This document shows positions 1-10,243 of a DNA stretch of 64,000 bases, one piece after another. The notes under the pieces are model-generated. The model had not been told where the DNA came from. It saw only the letters and a program-made list of their open reading frames with translations, and did no database searches. The position numbers and the translations under genes were made by a program. Every line of letters begins with the position of its first letter. Position 1 is the first letter of the stretch. The stretch is from the NCBI GenBank assembly GCA_023807065.1, contig JAJJLU010003458.1, positions 62,001 through 126,000 of the forward strand. Direction: 5' to 3'. This DNA comes from Isotricha intestinalis (lineage: Eukaryota; Ciliophora; Litostomatea; Vestibuliferida; Isotrichidae).

Positions 1-22
1 AAATAAAAATCCATAAAAAATA

Positions 23-571
23 ATGAGAGTTTTAATCTTATCCCTCTTATTAATATTCGCTGTATCACAACGTGGAAAAAAAAACAGAAATCCAGTAGGA
101 GCTGTAAATGTTACTAAAGCAGAATACTATCGTTCAAATAATTTGACAGATAATCACGTTGAACAAATAAGTAAACTTGACATTCCTGAAAAAGTAAAAA
201 ATTGGGTAAAAAGAGCCAATTTAAATAAAACAAATACCGACAAAAATATTGATGTTAAATATAATGTTAGTGAAGGTGGTTCAGCAACAGGAGAATTATA
301 CATTTTTAGAAAAAGAAATTTCAAAAATAGAACTCAAGTTGAATTTAATTATGGAACTGCTACCGCTAAATTAAAACCACTTCGTCCTGAAGTTGTTAAA
401 AGATGCCATGGTGTTGGAAAAAAAAGAAAATGCCATAATGTAACTATTCCTGTTAGAATCTCTGAATCTGAAGTTAAAAATATGGTTGAATTGAAAATGA
501 GAAACGAAATTGCACAAGTCATCAGAAGAAAAATCTTTAATAAAAATAAAACTAAAAATAAAACTAAATAA
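23..571 (+). CDS. small secreted protein, family S copy 1
   Basis: This 182-residue protein begins with a clear signal peptide (hydrophobic residues 3-15, then a small-residue cleavage region near AVSQ), so it should enter the secretory pathway. No transmembrane segment follows. The mature part is basic, has several N-x-S/T sites and shares a core with the two minus-strand genes near 14.5 and 15.4 kb. Shared features are a GG-x-A-x-GELY motif, a YGTA-x-AKLKPL motif, and two cysteines 7 residues apart in a basic loop (the second in KCHN), followed by an amphipathic C-terminal helix. I do not recognise the family. The start is the first ATG, behind an A-rich leader. Translation ends with TAA. 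An extracellular or vacuolar lumen role is inferred only from the signal peptide. Confidence 0.85.
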   Translation: MRVLILSLLLIFAVSQRGKKNRNPVGAVNVTKAEYYRSNNLTDNHVEQISKLDIPEKVKNWVKRANLNKTNTDKNIDVKYNVSEGGSATGELYIFRKRNFKNRTQVEFNYGTATAKLKPLRPEVVKRCHGVGKKRKCHNVTIPVRISESEVKNMVELKMRNEIAQVIRRKIFNKNKTKNKTK

Positions 572-1165
572 ATTTTGAGTTTTTAAGATTAGCTTTTTTC
601 TATGAAATAAATTTAGATAAACTTTATTTTTATTAAAATTTTTTTTTCCTTATATTTTCTATTGTTTAAATTTATGTTATTTTTTTAAATTGAAAATTAT
701 TGTTTTAGAGAAGAAAAATATTTTTTGTTGTTTGGGATTTCTCATTTTTTTGATTTTTTTAAAGTATATATTATATTACCTTTTTATTTTCGGTTAAAAA
801 ATATTTGTGTTTTCTTTTTAATTATTCATTTATTAATTAATATTTTATATTTCATATAATTAATTTCCTATTAATAATTACAATTTAATCTTTAAAAAGT
901 TTTTCAATTTATACTTTCTAATTAATAGATAAATTTATTATTAATTATCTTCATAATTACCTTATTTCTTTTTTTAAAAGAAAAGTATTTTCTTTTGAAT
1001 TTTGAAAATAATATTAATATAAAAGTTATTTATTATAAAAAAAATATTGAATAAAAAAAGATTTAGTCTATTTCATCATAAATTCAATTTTACTATTATC
1101 AAAGAATATCAATTATTTTTCATAAATAGAATGTAAAAATATTTAATAATTAATTTATTAATTAT
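572..1165. other. intergenic, no gene seen
   Basis: About 590 bases of almost pure A/T between the secreted protein and the SAM protein. All frames are broken by frequent stops. I see no tRNA-like, structured or repeated element. Confidence 0.6.
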
Positions 1166-2356
1166 ATGAAAAAAGTAAATGAAAATAATCATATAAATAA
1201 AGAACAAAATTCTCAATATGAAATATTTCAAAATGATTCTTTTGGAAATTCTAATAATCAAAATTTTAATAATAAAATAGATAATAATAATAATAATAAT
1301 AATAATAACATAAACATAAAAAAAGACTTTTTTATTAATGACATTGATAGAAAATTAGAAATAACTTTAAATTATTTAGACTTAAATGAATTAAATGAAA
1401 TTTTTATAACAAACAATATATTATTTAAAGATATGTTAATTCTTTCAAAAAATGATATGATTGATTTAGGATTTAATTTAGTTCAAAGAAATAGATTGTT
1501 AAAATTTTCAAATGATTTTCAAAAATATGCAATTGACTATAATGTAGATGAAATACATTCTTTTTTTCAAAAAAATAAAAATTTAAACATTAAAGTTATT
1601 GATAATAATAACATTGGTTTTAATGAATATTATCATTTTAAAAAAAATAATAATAATAATAAAACTTTTAGAGGTAATTTTAGTTTATCTCCTAAATCAA
1701 AAAATGTTTATGAAAATGAAGTTTTTTTTCCTAAAAAAAATAATAATAATTTAGTTTTGAAAAGATTAATTCCTAATTCTAAAAATAAATTTGAAAATAA
1801 TATTATTAAAGAATATAAGAGATTAAATTCCCCGAAAAATATTAATAATATAAATAAACATTCTAATAAAATTTCTTCTGATATTTTTAGAAATTATCAT
1901 AAAATTCAAAAAGAAATTGGAAATTATTTAGAAAATTATAATAGATTAAAAAAAAACAATGATATTATTCCTAATAAATTCAAAAGGATTATTAATAGCT
2001 GTGAAAAGGATAATTTTAATAAAGAAAATAATAAGAATTATAAAAATAATCTATTTGATAATAATTTGAATGAAAATAATATTTTTTTTGATAAAGAGAT
2101 TCAAGAATTTAATGAAAGTAGAAAAAGTAGAAGAAACATTCAAATCGTTAGAAATGATAAAAAATCAAAAAAAAAATATAATAAAAAAAATAGGAGTTTA
2201 GATTTAGAACAAATAAAAAAATTAAACGAATTAAATAAAAGAAAAGAAGAGTTAGAAAATAATTTAATTAACAATGAAAATAAAATAAATGAAAAAAAGA
2301 AAATATTAAAATATCTTTCAAAAGAAAACAGTAAAAATAACAATAACAATCAATAA
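1166..2356 (+). CDS. SAM-domain, asparagine-rich protein
   Basis: The 396-residue protein has an Asn-rich N-terminus (a run of about nine Asn near residue 40). A SAM-like helical domain follows at about residues 65-120, with the pattern L..L.EIF..N.I.F.DML.LS..DM.DLGF...QRNRLLKF, which matches the last helices of SAM domains. The rest is Asn/Lys-rich and ends in a charged coiled coil (about residues 340-390). SAM domains mediate protein-protein or RNA contacts, so a scaffolding role is likely but unproven. The AAT-repeat DNA coding the Asn run may vary in length. It lies 81 bases upstream of the RING gene on the same strand. Confidence 0.8.
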   Translation: MKKVNENNHINKEQNSQYEIFQNDSFGNSNNQNFNNKIDNNNNNNNNNINIKKDFFINDIDRKLEITLNYLDLNELNEIFITNNILFKDMLILSKNDMIDLGFNLVQRNRLLKFSNDFQKYAIDYNVDEIHSFFQKNKNLNIKVIDNNNIGFNEYYHFKKNNNNNKTFRGNFSLSPKSKNVYENEVFFPKKNNNNLVLKRLIPNSKNKFENNIIKEYKRLNSPKNINNINKHSNKISSDIFRNYHKIQKEIGNYLENYNRLKKNNDIIPNKFKRIINSCEKDNFNKENNKNYKNNLFDNNLNENNIFFDKEIQEFNESRKSRRNIQIVRNDKKSKKKYNKKNRSLDLEQIKKLNELNKRKEELENNLINNENKINEKKKILKYLSKENSKNNNNNQ

Positions 2357-2437
2357 AAAAATAATAAAAAAATATAAAAAAAATTTATAAATAAATTAAA
2401 CTTTAAAAAAAAACATTAAATTAAAATTAAAAAAAAT

Positions 2438-3541
2438 ATGTGTGAAAATTGTAAAGAAACATTTAATTTAGGAAATAAAATTCCATATTTACTTCCATGT
2501 GGACATACATTATGTAGAAATTGTATAGAAAAAATATGGGAAAAACAAAAAAAAATAAAATGTCCTTTTGATGAGTTAATTCATAAAAATCATATTGATT
2601 CTCTTTCAAGGAATGAATTATTAATTGATTTAATTAAACAATATTCAGGATATAATAAAACAAGAAGTGAAAGAAGTAAAATTTTTATTTATTTTTAAGA
2701 TAGAGAATTTAAAAAAGAAATTATTAAAGAAAATATTATTTCTTATTCAAAAAAAAGAAGTTTATTATATAGATTTGGATTTTTTTTATATGTTAAATTA
2801 CATTTAAGTATTATTTTCACTATTTATTCTATTATCATTTGGCCTTTTAAAAAGATTAAAGAAGGATATATTTATTTAAAAAATAAAATTATTCAAATTG
2901 GAATTTCTATTAAAGAATTTTTTGTTAAAATTATTCATTGGATTAAAAATATTAAACTTCCAAATTTTAAATCTTGGTTTAAAAAATTTAATTGTAAATG
3001 TAAAACTTTAAAAAAAATATTTAAATGGATAAAAAAAAAATTTAAAAAGCCTTTATTCTTAAATTATATAAAAATAATGAAAAATATAATAACAGAAACA
3101 GATGAAAAAGATAGGGAAAATTTTTTTTTAAATATGATAAGAATAATATCGAATTTTTTAATAATGATAGTAATTCATTTTGTTGCAATTTTTTTTTTTG
3201 AATTTGAAAATTTTTTTATAGTTGTTTTATTAATAAATGAAAGTTTTATTATTTTAGGAAAATTTTTAAAAATGAAAGAAAGAAAAGAAAATAAATTAGA
3301 TTTTTCTGATAGTGAAGATTTAAATGAAAGTGATTCTGATTCTGAATATGAAAGAGAAGAAAGATTATTTAAAAGAGGAAAAAAATGCTTAAAAAGATGG
3401 ATTGTTTATATTATTTATCATTATTTATTTAATAAAGTTTCTAATTATATTTTATTGTCTTTTGATAAAAAATATTATATTTTAACTAAATATTCTTTAT
3501 TGATTCCTAAAATTTTAATTGTTCTTTGGTTAACTAAATAA
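2438..3541 (+). CDS. RING-finger membrane protein, probable E3 ligase, one tiny intron
   Basis: The N-terminus is a C3HC4 RING (C2, C5, C18, H20, C23, C26, C40, with CPFD closing the site). E3 ubiquitin-ligase activity is therefore likely. The reading frame meets a TAA at 2696-2698, but the same frame stays open from there to 3541. Removing 24 bases (2676-2699, GTAAAA...TTTAAG) gives one 359-residue protein and deletes the stop. The second part has at least three hydrophobic segments (about residues 100-125, 210-250 and near the C-terminus) around an acidic Ser/Glu/Asp stretch. The protein is probably membrane-anchored, with the RING in the cytosol. If the intron is not real, this is either stop readthrough or a truncated 86-residue RING plus a downstream fragment. 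Confidence 0.7.
2676..2699 (+). other. candidate 24-nt intron in the RING gene
   Basis: Begins GTAAAA, ends TTTAAG, and removes the only in-frame stop while keeping phase (238 + 842 coding bases). Unlike the two other introns here it ends in AAG rather than TAG. A 33-base alternative starting at 2667 also keeps frame. Confidence 0.5.
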
Positions 3542-3708
3542 ATTTAAAAATTTTTATTAAATAAATTAAATTTATATAAATTAAATGAAAAGAAAATTAA
3601 TTATTGTTAATTTCTAAAAAAAAAGTTCAATTTTATTCAAATATTATATTTAATCATTTAAAACACTTTTAAATACAAAAATAAAATTTAATAATAAAAT
3701 AAAATTTT

Positions 3709-4485
3709 TTAATTATTGATATTTTTTTTAATTGTTTCTTTTTTTTTTTGTTCAAAAGATTGAATTAATTCAAAAACTTCTTCTTTATTATTATAATTCA
3801 TTTTAATTAATTCTTTAATTAATAAATTATCATTATTACTATCAGATTCAGTGGAAGAATTTTTATTATTTAATTTAGAATTATTTTTATGATTATCAAA
3901 ATAATCATCATTATAATCCATTAATTTATAATGTTCAATATTTTTATTTTTTAAAATATAGTTTGAAACATTTTCATTGTCTTTTATATTTAATTCATAA
4001 ATATTATTTATTTTAGAAAAATTAAAATTGTCAATTTCATCACAATAAGATTGTAATCTTTTTTCTAATAATTTAATTCTATTTTTTCTTCTTTCTTTAA
4101 TTTTTTTTTTACTTTCAATTACTTCTTTTGTTATTATTTCTATTTTATTAAATTCATCTCCTATTTTTTTATAAGAATCTTTAATTGTAGGATTTAAAGT
4201 GTTATTTAATTCTAAATTTTCATTATTAATAAATTTATTTATTGTTATATTTATTGAATTTATATATGATTTAAAATGCTTTTTCATTAATTCAATTTGA
4301 TTAAATAAATTTGAAAAGGAATCTTTATATTTTACAGGAATATTTTTTATTAAAATATTACATAATTTCTCTATTTGAGAATAATCATTTAATATTGTTT
4401 CATATCCTTCTTTTATTAAATGATTTATTTTTCCATTTTCTATTGAATCTTCATTTGTTGTTTGGTTTGAGTATTTATTCATCAT
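3709..4485 (-). CDS. hypothetical coiled-coil protein
   Basis: The 258-residue product has no family I recognise. It is rich in Asn, Lys, Glu and Ile. Helical, coiled-coil-like stretches lie at about residues 30-160, including a basic KKKIKERRKNR patch, and an acidic Asn/Ser/Asp-rich part precedes a short C-terminal helix. There is no signal peptide or membrane segment. A 258-codon open frame is far longer than chance in such AT-rich DNA, which supports a real gene. It ends with TAA and lies tail-to-tail with the RING gene. Confidence 0.7.
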   Translation of the reverse strand: MMNKYSNQTTNEDSIENGKINHLIKEGYETILNDYSQIEKLCNILIKNIPVKYKDSFSNLFNQIELMKKHFKSYINSINITINKFINNENLELNNTLNPTIKDSYKKIGDEFNKIEIITKEVIESKKKIKERRKNRIKLLEKRLQSYCDEIDNFNFSKINNIYELNIKDNENVSNYILKNKNIEHYKLMDYNDDYFDNHKNNSKLNNKNSSTESDSNNDNLLIKELIKMNYNNKEEVFELIQSFEQKKKETIKKNINN

Positions 4486-4704
4486 AGAAAATTTATTTAA
4501 AAAAAATTCAATTAAAAATGAAATAAATTAAAAAATATAAAAATAGAAAAACTACTTTTAATATTCATTAATTTAAAATAATAAATAATTTATATCTGAA
4601 ATTAATTTCAAAATAACATATTAATAATTTTTCTTATGATAATTCTATTATATTGAGCCTTTTAAAAAAGAAATATTAAATATATATAAAAACCAATAAA
4701 AATA

Positions 4705-6534
4705 TTATTTCCAGAAATTAAGAACAATATCATTTCCTCCAGAACAAAATCCTCCATCTTTTAAAGCACAAAGAGCTTGAACATTATTATGATTTTTGAA
4801 AGTATTAACATTTCTAAAATCAAGATCCCAAACTTTAATAGTTTTATCTAAAGAAGAAGATACAATTCTTCCATCTTTTATTTGAATAATTTTTAAAATT
4901 CCAGAATTATGAAATTTATATTCTTTATTAGTACTAAAGTTTTTAAACCAACAAAAAAGTTTTCCTTTTTTATCTCCTGAAATAAATCTTCCATCTCTTA
5001 ATAAACAAATAGAAAAAACAGAATTATTATGTTCATTTAAAGTATTTAAAACTTGAAAATGTTTATCATAAATTTTAATAGTTCCATCATCAGAACAAGA
5101 ACAAATTTTATTTTTATCAATTTGAATAATATTTCTAACCCAATTTAAATGTTCTTTTAATAAATATTGTAATTTAAATTTATCATCATAAATATAAATT
5201 TCTTTAAAAGAACAAGAAGCAAGTTTTTGATTATTTAATAAATTTAAACTAATAATTTGATTACTTGGTTCCTTTAAAATTTCAATACTTTTATTTTGTT
5301 GTAAATCCCAAATTCTAATTGTTTTATCATTAGAACCAGAAGCAAAAATATCATCTTTAATATAACATAAAGCTCTAACAGAATGAGAATGTCCTTTTAA
5401 TATATAAAATATATTTCCACTTTTATCAAAAATTTTAATTTCACTATCTTCTGATGAAACTACTATTTTTCCATCTTTTATTTCTATTATATCTGTTATT
5501 TGAGATTTAAATTGTTCTTTTATTGAATTATACAATTTTATTTCTTTCTTTGAAAAATATGAATATGATATTTTTATTATTTGAGATATATCCTCTTTTT
5601 CAATATTATTTTTTACTTTCTCTAATTTTGAGATTATTGAGTCTAAATCTGATTTAAATTTTATATCTGCAAATTCATTATAATCTTTTGAAAGAAATTT
5701 TATTAAATTTATATTTTTATTTCCTCCTTTTAATATTTTTATATCATCATAATAATTTTGATATACTCTTTTTATTATTCCCATTATTAAATTCTTTTTA
5801 GCAAATTTAATTTCCATTTTTTTCTGATAACCTTCTAAAGTTTTATTAATAGTTTCAATCATACTTTCTAAAATTTTAATAGTTTTATTATAATTGTCAT
5901 TATATTTATTATCAAAATTATATTCAATTTTATCAAAATAATCAATAAAATTTTCATAAGTTTTAAATTGTAATTTATTTACTTTATCATCAACAATATT
6001 AATTAATGATTTATAAGTAACTATCTCATGTGCTTTATGAGGAGAAATAATTTCTTCATTATTTAAACAAGAATTGCAAAAAGAAATTTTATCATTTTTA
6101 CAATAATGAGTAAAGTCTTTTCCATGAATTTGACAAATTGAACTTAAAGTATTTAAAGGAAGTTTTTTAGTTTCAGTTATATTTATTATATTATGTTGTT
6201 TAAATAATTCTTTATGTGCTTCTAAACATTTTTGACATAAATAACTTTTACAATCTTTACAAAATTTTATTGATTCTCCATTATGATTTTTACATGAAGG
6301 AGGAGATTTATCTGTATTTTTTTTTATTATATCTTCTATTTTATATAAACTTAAACTTACAAATCCTATTTTACATTTACATTGAAACATTATTGTTTCT
6401 TTTTCTGGTAATTCTAATAAATATTTCTTTAATATTTGACGCATTATACATTTTTGACATAATAAATGCTTACATGATAATTGAATTTGGTTTTGATATG
6501 TGTCTTTACATTTAAAACATGATTTTAATTCCAT
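4705..6534 (-). CDS. RING / B-box / coiled-coil / WD40 protein (TRIM-like)
   Basis: The 609 residues show a full tripartite-motif order. A RING-like finger comes first (C6, C9, C21, H23, C26, C29, C52, C54). B-box 1 follows (C81, H84, C92, C95, C100, C103, H107, H114), then B-box 2 (C134, H137, C145, C153, C156, H166, H169), a coiled coil at about 180-330, and a C-terminal propeller. I count seven WD-like blades from about residue 340, with typical ends such as SNDKTIRIWDL and SLDKTIKVWDL. TRIM proteins are usually E3 ubiquitin ligases, and here a WD40 propeller would be the substrate-binding end. The B-box 2 position normally held by Cys/Asp reads D148, as often seen. Cytosolic. Ends with TAA. 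Confidence 0.88.
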   Translation of the reverse strand: MELKSCFKCKDTYQNQIQLSCKHLLCQKCIMRQILKKYLLELPEKETIMFQCKCKIGFVSLSLYKIEDIIKKNTDKSPPSCKNHNGESIKFCKDCKSYLCQKCLEAHKELFKQHNIINITETKKLPLNTLSSICQIHGKDFTHYCKNDKISFCNSCLNNEEIISPHKAHEIVTYKSLINIVDDKVNKLQFKTYENFIDYFDKIEYNFDNKYNDNYNKTIKILESMIETINKTLEGYQKKMEIKFAKKNLIMGIIKRVYQNYYDDIKILKGGNKNINLIKFLSKDYNEFADIKFKSDLDSIISKLEKVKNNIEKEDISQIIKISYSYFSKKEIKLYNSIKEQFKSQITDIIEIKDGKIVVSSEDSEIKIFDKSGNIFYILKGHSHSVRALCYIKDDIFASGSNDKTIRIWDLQQNKSIEILKEPSNQIISLNLLNNQKLASCSFKEIYIYDDKFKLQYLLKEHLNWVRNIIQIDKNKICSCSDDGTIKIYDKHFQVLNTLNEHNNSVFSICLLRDGRFISGDKKGKLFCWFKNFSTNKEYKFHNSGILKIIQIKDGRIVSSSLDKTIKVWDLDFRNVNTFKNHNNVQALCALKDGGFCSGGNDIVLNFWK

Positions 6535-6620
6535 TTATTTTAAATTTAAATTATTTAAAATAAGTAAAAAAATCATCTTTGATATATAATAATTACAGTT
6601 AAAAAATTAAATTAAATTTT

Positions 6621-8477
6621 CTATTTTTTATTTTCTCTCTTTTTATTAGTTGAATTTTGTCTTTTTTTATTATTTGATAAATCTCTGTTTTTAATAATAA
6701 TATTATATTTTTTATTATAAACTTTATCTCCATTAATTTTATTATTTTTTATTCCACTATTGATATTTCTAATAATTTTTTCATTATTATTTTTTTTTGT
6801 TTTTGAAGAACTATGCTTTTTAGTATGTGATTGATTATTATTTATTTGATTAATAGATAAGGAATTTAACCCAATATTTTTTTTTAATTCATTTAATAAA
6901 TTATTAGTAATTTTTTGATAATTATGTAACTTAATATCAATATAAGTTTTAAATTTATTATTATTGATATTCTTATTATTTATTTTTTTTTTAGTTGAAG
7001 AATTTTCAGAAGTTTTTCTATTAATGTTTTTTTCTTTTTCTAAATTATTTTTCTTAGAATAAAATGGTTGAGTATTTAACATTAAATTTTTTTTATTTTG
7101 AACACTAAAATTTTTTTTTTCTCTTTCTGTTAATAAATTACTTTTAGTATTTGTTAAATTATTATATATATTATTTTTATTTCTACTTTTATTATTATAT
7201 GAAAAAGAAGTAATTGAATCAATTATTTCTTGAAGTAATTTATTATGAAATTCACTTATTTTATTTTTATTAAAAACTAAATTATTTTTATTTTTTATTT
7301 CTTGAGTATTATTAGAAAAATTATTATTATTATCTGTTGAAATAGTTAATTTTTTTTTAGAATTTGAAGAAGAATTTTCTTTGTATATTTTTTTATTAAT
7401 CACTTTTCCTATTTTTTTATTTTCTGAAATATTCTTATAATTTTTTTTAGTATTATTATTTATTTTTGTTGGCTTTGAAGAACTTGGACTTATTTTAAAA
7501 TTTCTTTTATTTTTATAACAATTTAATATATTATTTAATGAATTTACAATTAATTGATTTTGATTTATTTTTTTATTTCTTGTTTTATTTATATTATTAT
7601 TATTATTATTTGAAGATGAATGCTCTTTACTTTTTGAAATACTTTTTTTAAAAGTATTATTATCTGTTTTTATTTTTTTTTCTATTTTATTTTTTGATTC
7701 ATTTGATGAATTAATATTTATTTTTTCTTTACTTATTTGAATTGATTTTATTTTTTTATTTGAATTTGAAATTTTAGAATTTTCTCCATTGTTAGAATCT
7801 TTTTTACTAAAATTAAAATGACGATTCATTTTTAATTTTTTTGCAAATGAAGTATATAAATTCATATTTTCAATTAAATTCTTTTCAAAAAAATTAAATG
7901 CTTTTTCTTTATATTTATTATGAGATATTAATGCTGATATATTATTACATTTTTTTTTTGTGTTATTTTTTTCTCTTTTTGTTTTGTTTTTCTTGTTTTT
8001 TTCACTCAAAAAATTGTCTTCATTTATTTTTTTATTTGATTCAACATAAGTTCTTATTTTTTGACAATATTCTTTAATTTCATTTTTTTCATTAATATCA
8101 TTATTATTACAATTATAATTTAAAAAAGGTTGTTTAGTGAAATTATCATTATTATTATTTTTATTTCTAGATTTTTTAGTATTATGACTAAAATAAGCAA
8201 AAATATCAGTCTCTTCATTTAATTCTTTATTATCAAGCAAATTATTATTTTTATTTTTTTCTTCTTTTTCTTTTTCTGCTAAAATTTCTAATTTTTGGTA
8301 TAAAACTAAATAAGGAAAATGAGCTCCATATTCATAATATTTTGGTCCTTCTTCTTCATTAATTTTATTTTCTAGAAAATATCCTTTATAATTATATATA
8401 TCATTGTTTATATCTATTTCATTATCATTTTCATCTGATATTTTTTCAAAGTCTTTGTTTAGAATTACATTTGCCAT
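6621..8477 (-). CDS. asparagine/lysine-rich hypothetical protein
   Basis: A 618-residue open frame dominated by Asn, Lys, Ser and Ile. Only the first 90 residues or so look compositionally normal: an acidic start, then an EGPKYYEYGAHFPY stretch that may be the conserved core. The remainder is low complexity with Ser-rich patches and no transmembrane segment. The gene ends with TAG, one of the direct signs that TAG is a true stop here. No function can be assigned. It is divergent from the longin-like gene, with about 150 bases between the two starts, which probably holds both promoters. Confidence 0.72.
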   Translation of the reverse strand: MANVILNKDFEKISDENDNEIDINNDIYNYKGYFLENKINEEEGPKYYEYGAHFPYLVLYQKLEILAEKEKEEKNKNNNLLDNKELNEETDIFAYFSHNTKKSRNKNNNNDNFTKQPFLNYNCNNNDINEKNEIKEYCQKIRTYVESNKKINEDNFLSEKNKKNKTKREKNNTKKKCNNISALISHNKYKEKAFNFFEKNLIENMNLYTSFAKKLKMNRHFNFSKKDSNNGENSKISNSNKKIKSIQISKEKININSSNESKNKIEKKIKTDNNTFKKSISKSKEHSSSNNNNNNINKTRNKKINQNQLIVNSLNNILNCYKNKRNFKISPSSSKPTKINNNTKKNYKNISENKKIGKVINKKIYKENSSSNSKKKLTISTDNNNNFSNNTQEIKNKNNLVFNKNKISEFHNKLLQEIIDSITSFSYNNKSRNKNNIYNNLTNTKSNLLTEREKKNFSVQNKKNLMLNTQPFYSKKNNLEKEKNINRKTSENSSTKKKINNKNINNNKFKTYIDIKLHNYQKITNNLLNELKKNIGLNSLSINQINNNQSHTKKHSSSKTKKNNNEKIIRNINSGIKNNKINGDKVYNKKYNIIIKNRDLSNNKKRQNSTNKKRENKK

Positions 8478-8625
8478 ATAAATATTTAATTTAAAAACAT
8501 TAATTATTTATTCAATTATAATATCTTCTAATTATTTTTCTTTTATTTAAATGTTAAATAATTATATATTGTCTTTAAAGTTATAATTTAAAAAATATTA
8601 ATTAATTGATTTTTATATTAAATAT

Positions 8626-9330
8626 ATGTCTAATAATCTTATATATTATTTTTTAATAGCAAATTATAACACAAAGAAAGAAATAGGAGAATATTATGAA
8701 GAAAGTGAAGAAAATAATATAAATTTATCAAAAATAAAATCATCAGCCAAAGAAATTGTATTATCAAATGATAAAAAGAAAGAAAAAACAAATAAAGTAG
8801 CATTTCAAGAATATAATTTCTATTATAAAATAACAAATTTAGATATATTATATTTAGCAGTGGTGAAAAAGAATATAAAATATAAAGAAAATTTAATATT
8901 TGAATTAATAGAAGATATTGATCATCAAGGAATAAAAAAATTAGTAGATAAAAATGGTGAATTAACAATTGTAGGAAAACAAAATTTAAAATTTTCAATT
9001 GAAAATTATCAAGAATTCAAAAAAAAAAAAGAGAGTAAAATTTTCATTAATTCTTTTTTTGAACCAATGATTCCAAATGAAAATGAAGAAGAAGATAATA
9101 ATCAATTAATAAATGAAGATAATATTACTAAAAAAAATAATATTGTTGAAAATGTAAAAAATATGATAATAAATATTAAAAATAAAGAAAATTCTAATAA
9201 TAATAATTATCAAATTCAAAAGAGTGATAATGAAATCCAATTAAATTTAAGATGTCAAAGTATAAGAAATAAAATTATTATACTGTTTCTTTTTATTGGT
9301 TTAATATATGCTTTTTACAGATTATTTTAA
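8626..9330 (+). CDS. longin-domain, tail-anchored protein (SNARE-like)
   Basis: The 234-residue protein opens with LIYYFLIANYNT, the usual first strand of longin domains. An acidic/lysine insert follows, then a stretch at about 65-130 (YNFYYKITNLDILYLAVV, then FELIEDI) matching the remaining strands and helix. After an Asn/Glu-rich linker, a degenerate helix at 170-210 stands where an R-SNARE helix would be. A single hydrophobic segment (about 216-232) then ends the chain as a tail anchor. The fold and topology fit VAMP7/Sec22-type longins or phytolongins acting in vesicle fusion, with the N-terminus in the cytosol. I cannot see a convincing central arginine layer, so it may not be a fusogenic SNARE. 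Confidence 0.65.
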   Translation: MSNNLIYYFLIANYNTKKEIGEYYEESEENNINLSKIKSSAKEIVLSNDKKKEKTNKVAFQEYNFYYKITNLDILYLAVVKKNIKYKENLIFELIEDIDHQGIKKLVDKNGELTIVGKQNLKFSIENYQEFKKKKESKIFINSFFEPMIPNENEEEDNNQLINEDNITKKNNIVENVKNMIINIKNKENSNNNNYQIQKSDNEIQLNLRCQSIRNKIIILFLFIGLIYAFYRLF

Positions 9331-9442
9331 TTTAATTTTTCTTTGATTATTTTTTATTTATAATAGTTTGATTTGATATAAACATTAATAATATATAATT
9401 AATTTATTTTTTTAAATATTTAAATAATTATTTTTTTTATAA

Positions 9443-10099
9443 ATGAGTAATTGGGGTGAATATGATAATTTCGAAAGTGAATATTCTTTTAATAATATTA
9501 AAGAAGAAAAATTAATTAATGAAGCTATTCAATTAATTTTTCTGAGAAAATATCATAATTTAAAAATTAAAGAAAATGAACTTATTAAAATTTTCGAAGA
9601 ATGTAATTATAATGATAGTTATATTATTGAGAAAATAAATAATTATTTATATCATAAAACAAATCATAAAAAAAATCATTCAAAAAAAATAATTAATAAT
9701 TCAAGATATAAAAATTTTTCAAAAAAAAATAAAAAAAAAAATAAAAAAAAAAATAATGAATATAAAGAAAGAGAAATAGAATTAGAAGATAAAAATGAAG
9801 AAATAATAATAGAAAATAATAGGAAAAATAGTTTAAGTACAAATGAAAGTGAAAATATAGATTTAAAAAGATATTATAGTTCAGACAATAAAAAAAATAT
9901 TTTTGAAAATTATTCATATTTACCTCAAAATAATCTTTATGTTAATTATTTACTTAGTTCAGACTTTAATTTTTTTTCTAATGAAAATACTCATTTAGAA
10001 AGAAGTAATTTATTTACTAAAAATAATAATAATGATAAATATGCATTTAATTGGGATAAAATTATTGAATTTTATAAATTTGATTCTTCTTCTTTTTAA
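9443..10099 (+). CDS. hypothetical protein with possible UBA/CUE-like N-terminus
   Basis: A 218-residue protein. Residues 20-70 are helical and end in IFEECNYNDSYIIEKINNYL, which loosely resembles the third-helix region of UBA/CUE ubiquitin-binding folds. This is only a resemblance. A highly basic Lys/Asn tract (about 75-105), an acidic patch and a Tyr/Asn/Ser-rich tail follow. There are no membrane segments. The start ATG sits in an A/T-rich leader 112 bases after the preceding gene. Unrecognised overall. Confidence 0.65.
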   Translation: MSNWGEYDNFESEYSFNNIKEEKLINEAIQLIFLRKYHNLKIKENELIKIFEECNYNDSYIIEKINNYLYHKTNHKKNHSKKIINNSRYKNFSKKNKKKNKKKNNEYKEREIELEDKNEEIIIENNRKNSLSTNESENIDLKRYYSSDNKKNIFENYSYLPQNNLYVNYLLSSDFNFFSNENTHLERSNLFTKNNNNDKYAFNWDKIIEFYKFDSSSF

Positions 10100-10243
10100 T
10101 ATTCTTTGGGTTATTTAATTTTTAAATTTGGTTAAAAAATAATTATATAAATAAAAATAATAAAAAATAAATATTAAATTTAGTATTTATATAATTTTCT
10201 TCACTATCTTTTAAATTATTGTTTTAATAATAAAAAATAAATT

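Noticed and set aside
1279..1308. AAT microsatellite as a separate repeat element
   Set aside because: It is the codon run for the Asn tract of the SAM protein. Similar runs occur in many genes here.
8639..8998. Long minus-strand open frame and many similar Leu/Phe/Ile-rich frames opposite genes
   Set aside because: They mirror AT-rich sense codons, giving Leu/Phe/Ile/Tyr-rich translations. They have no motif and overlap well supported genes.
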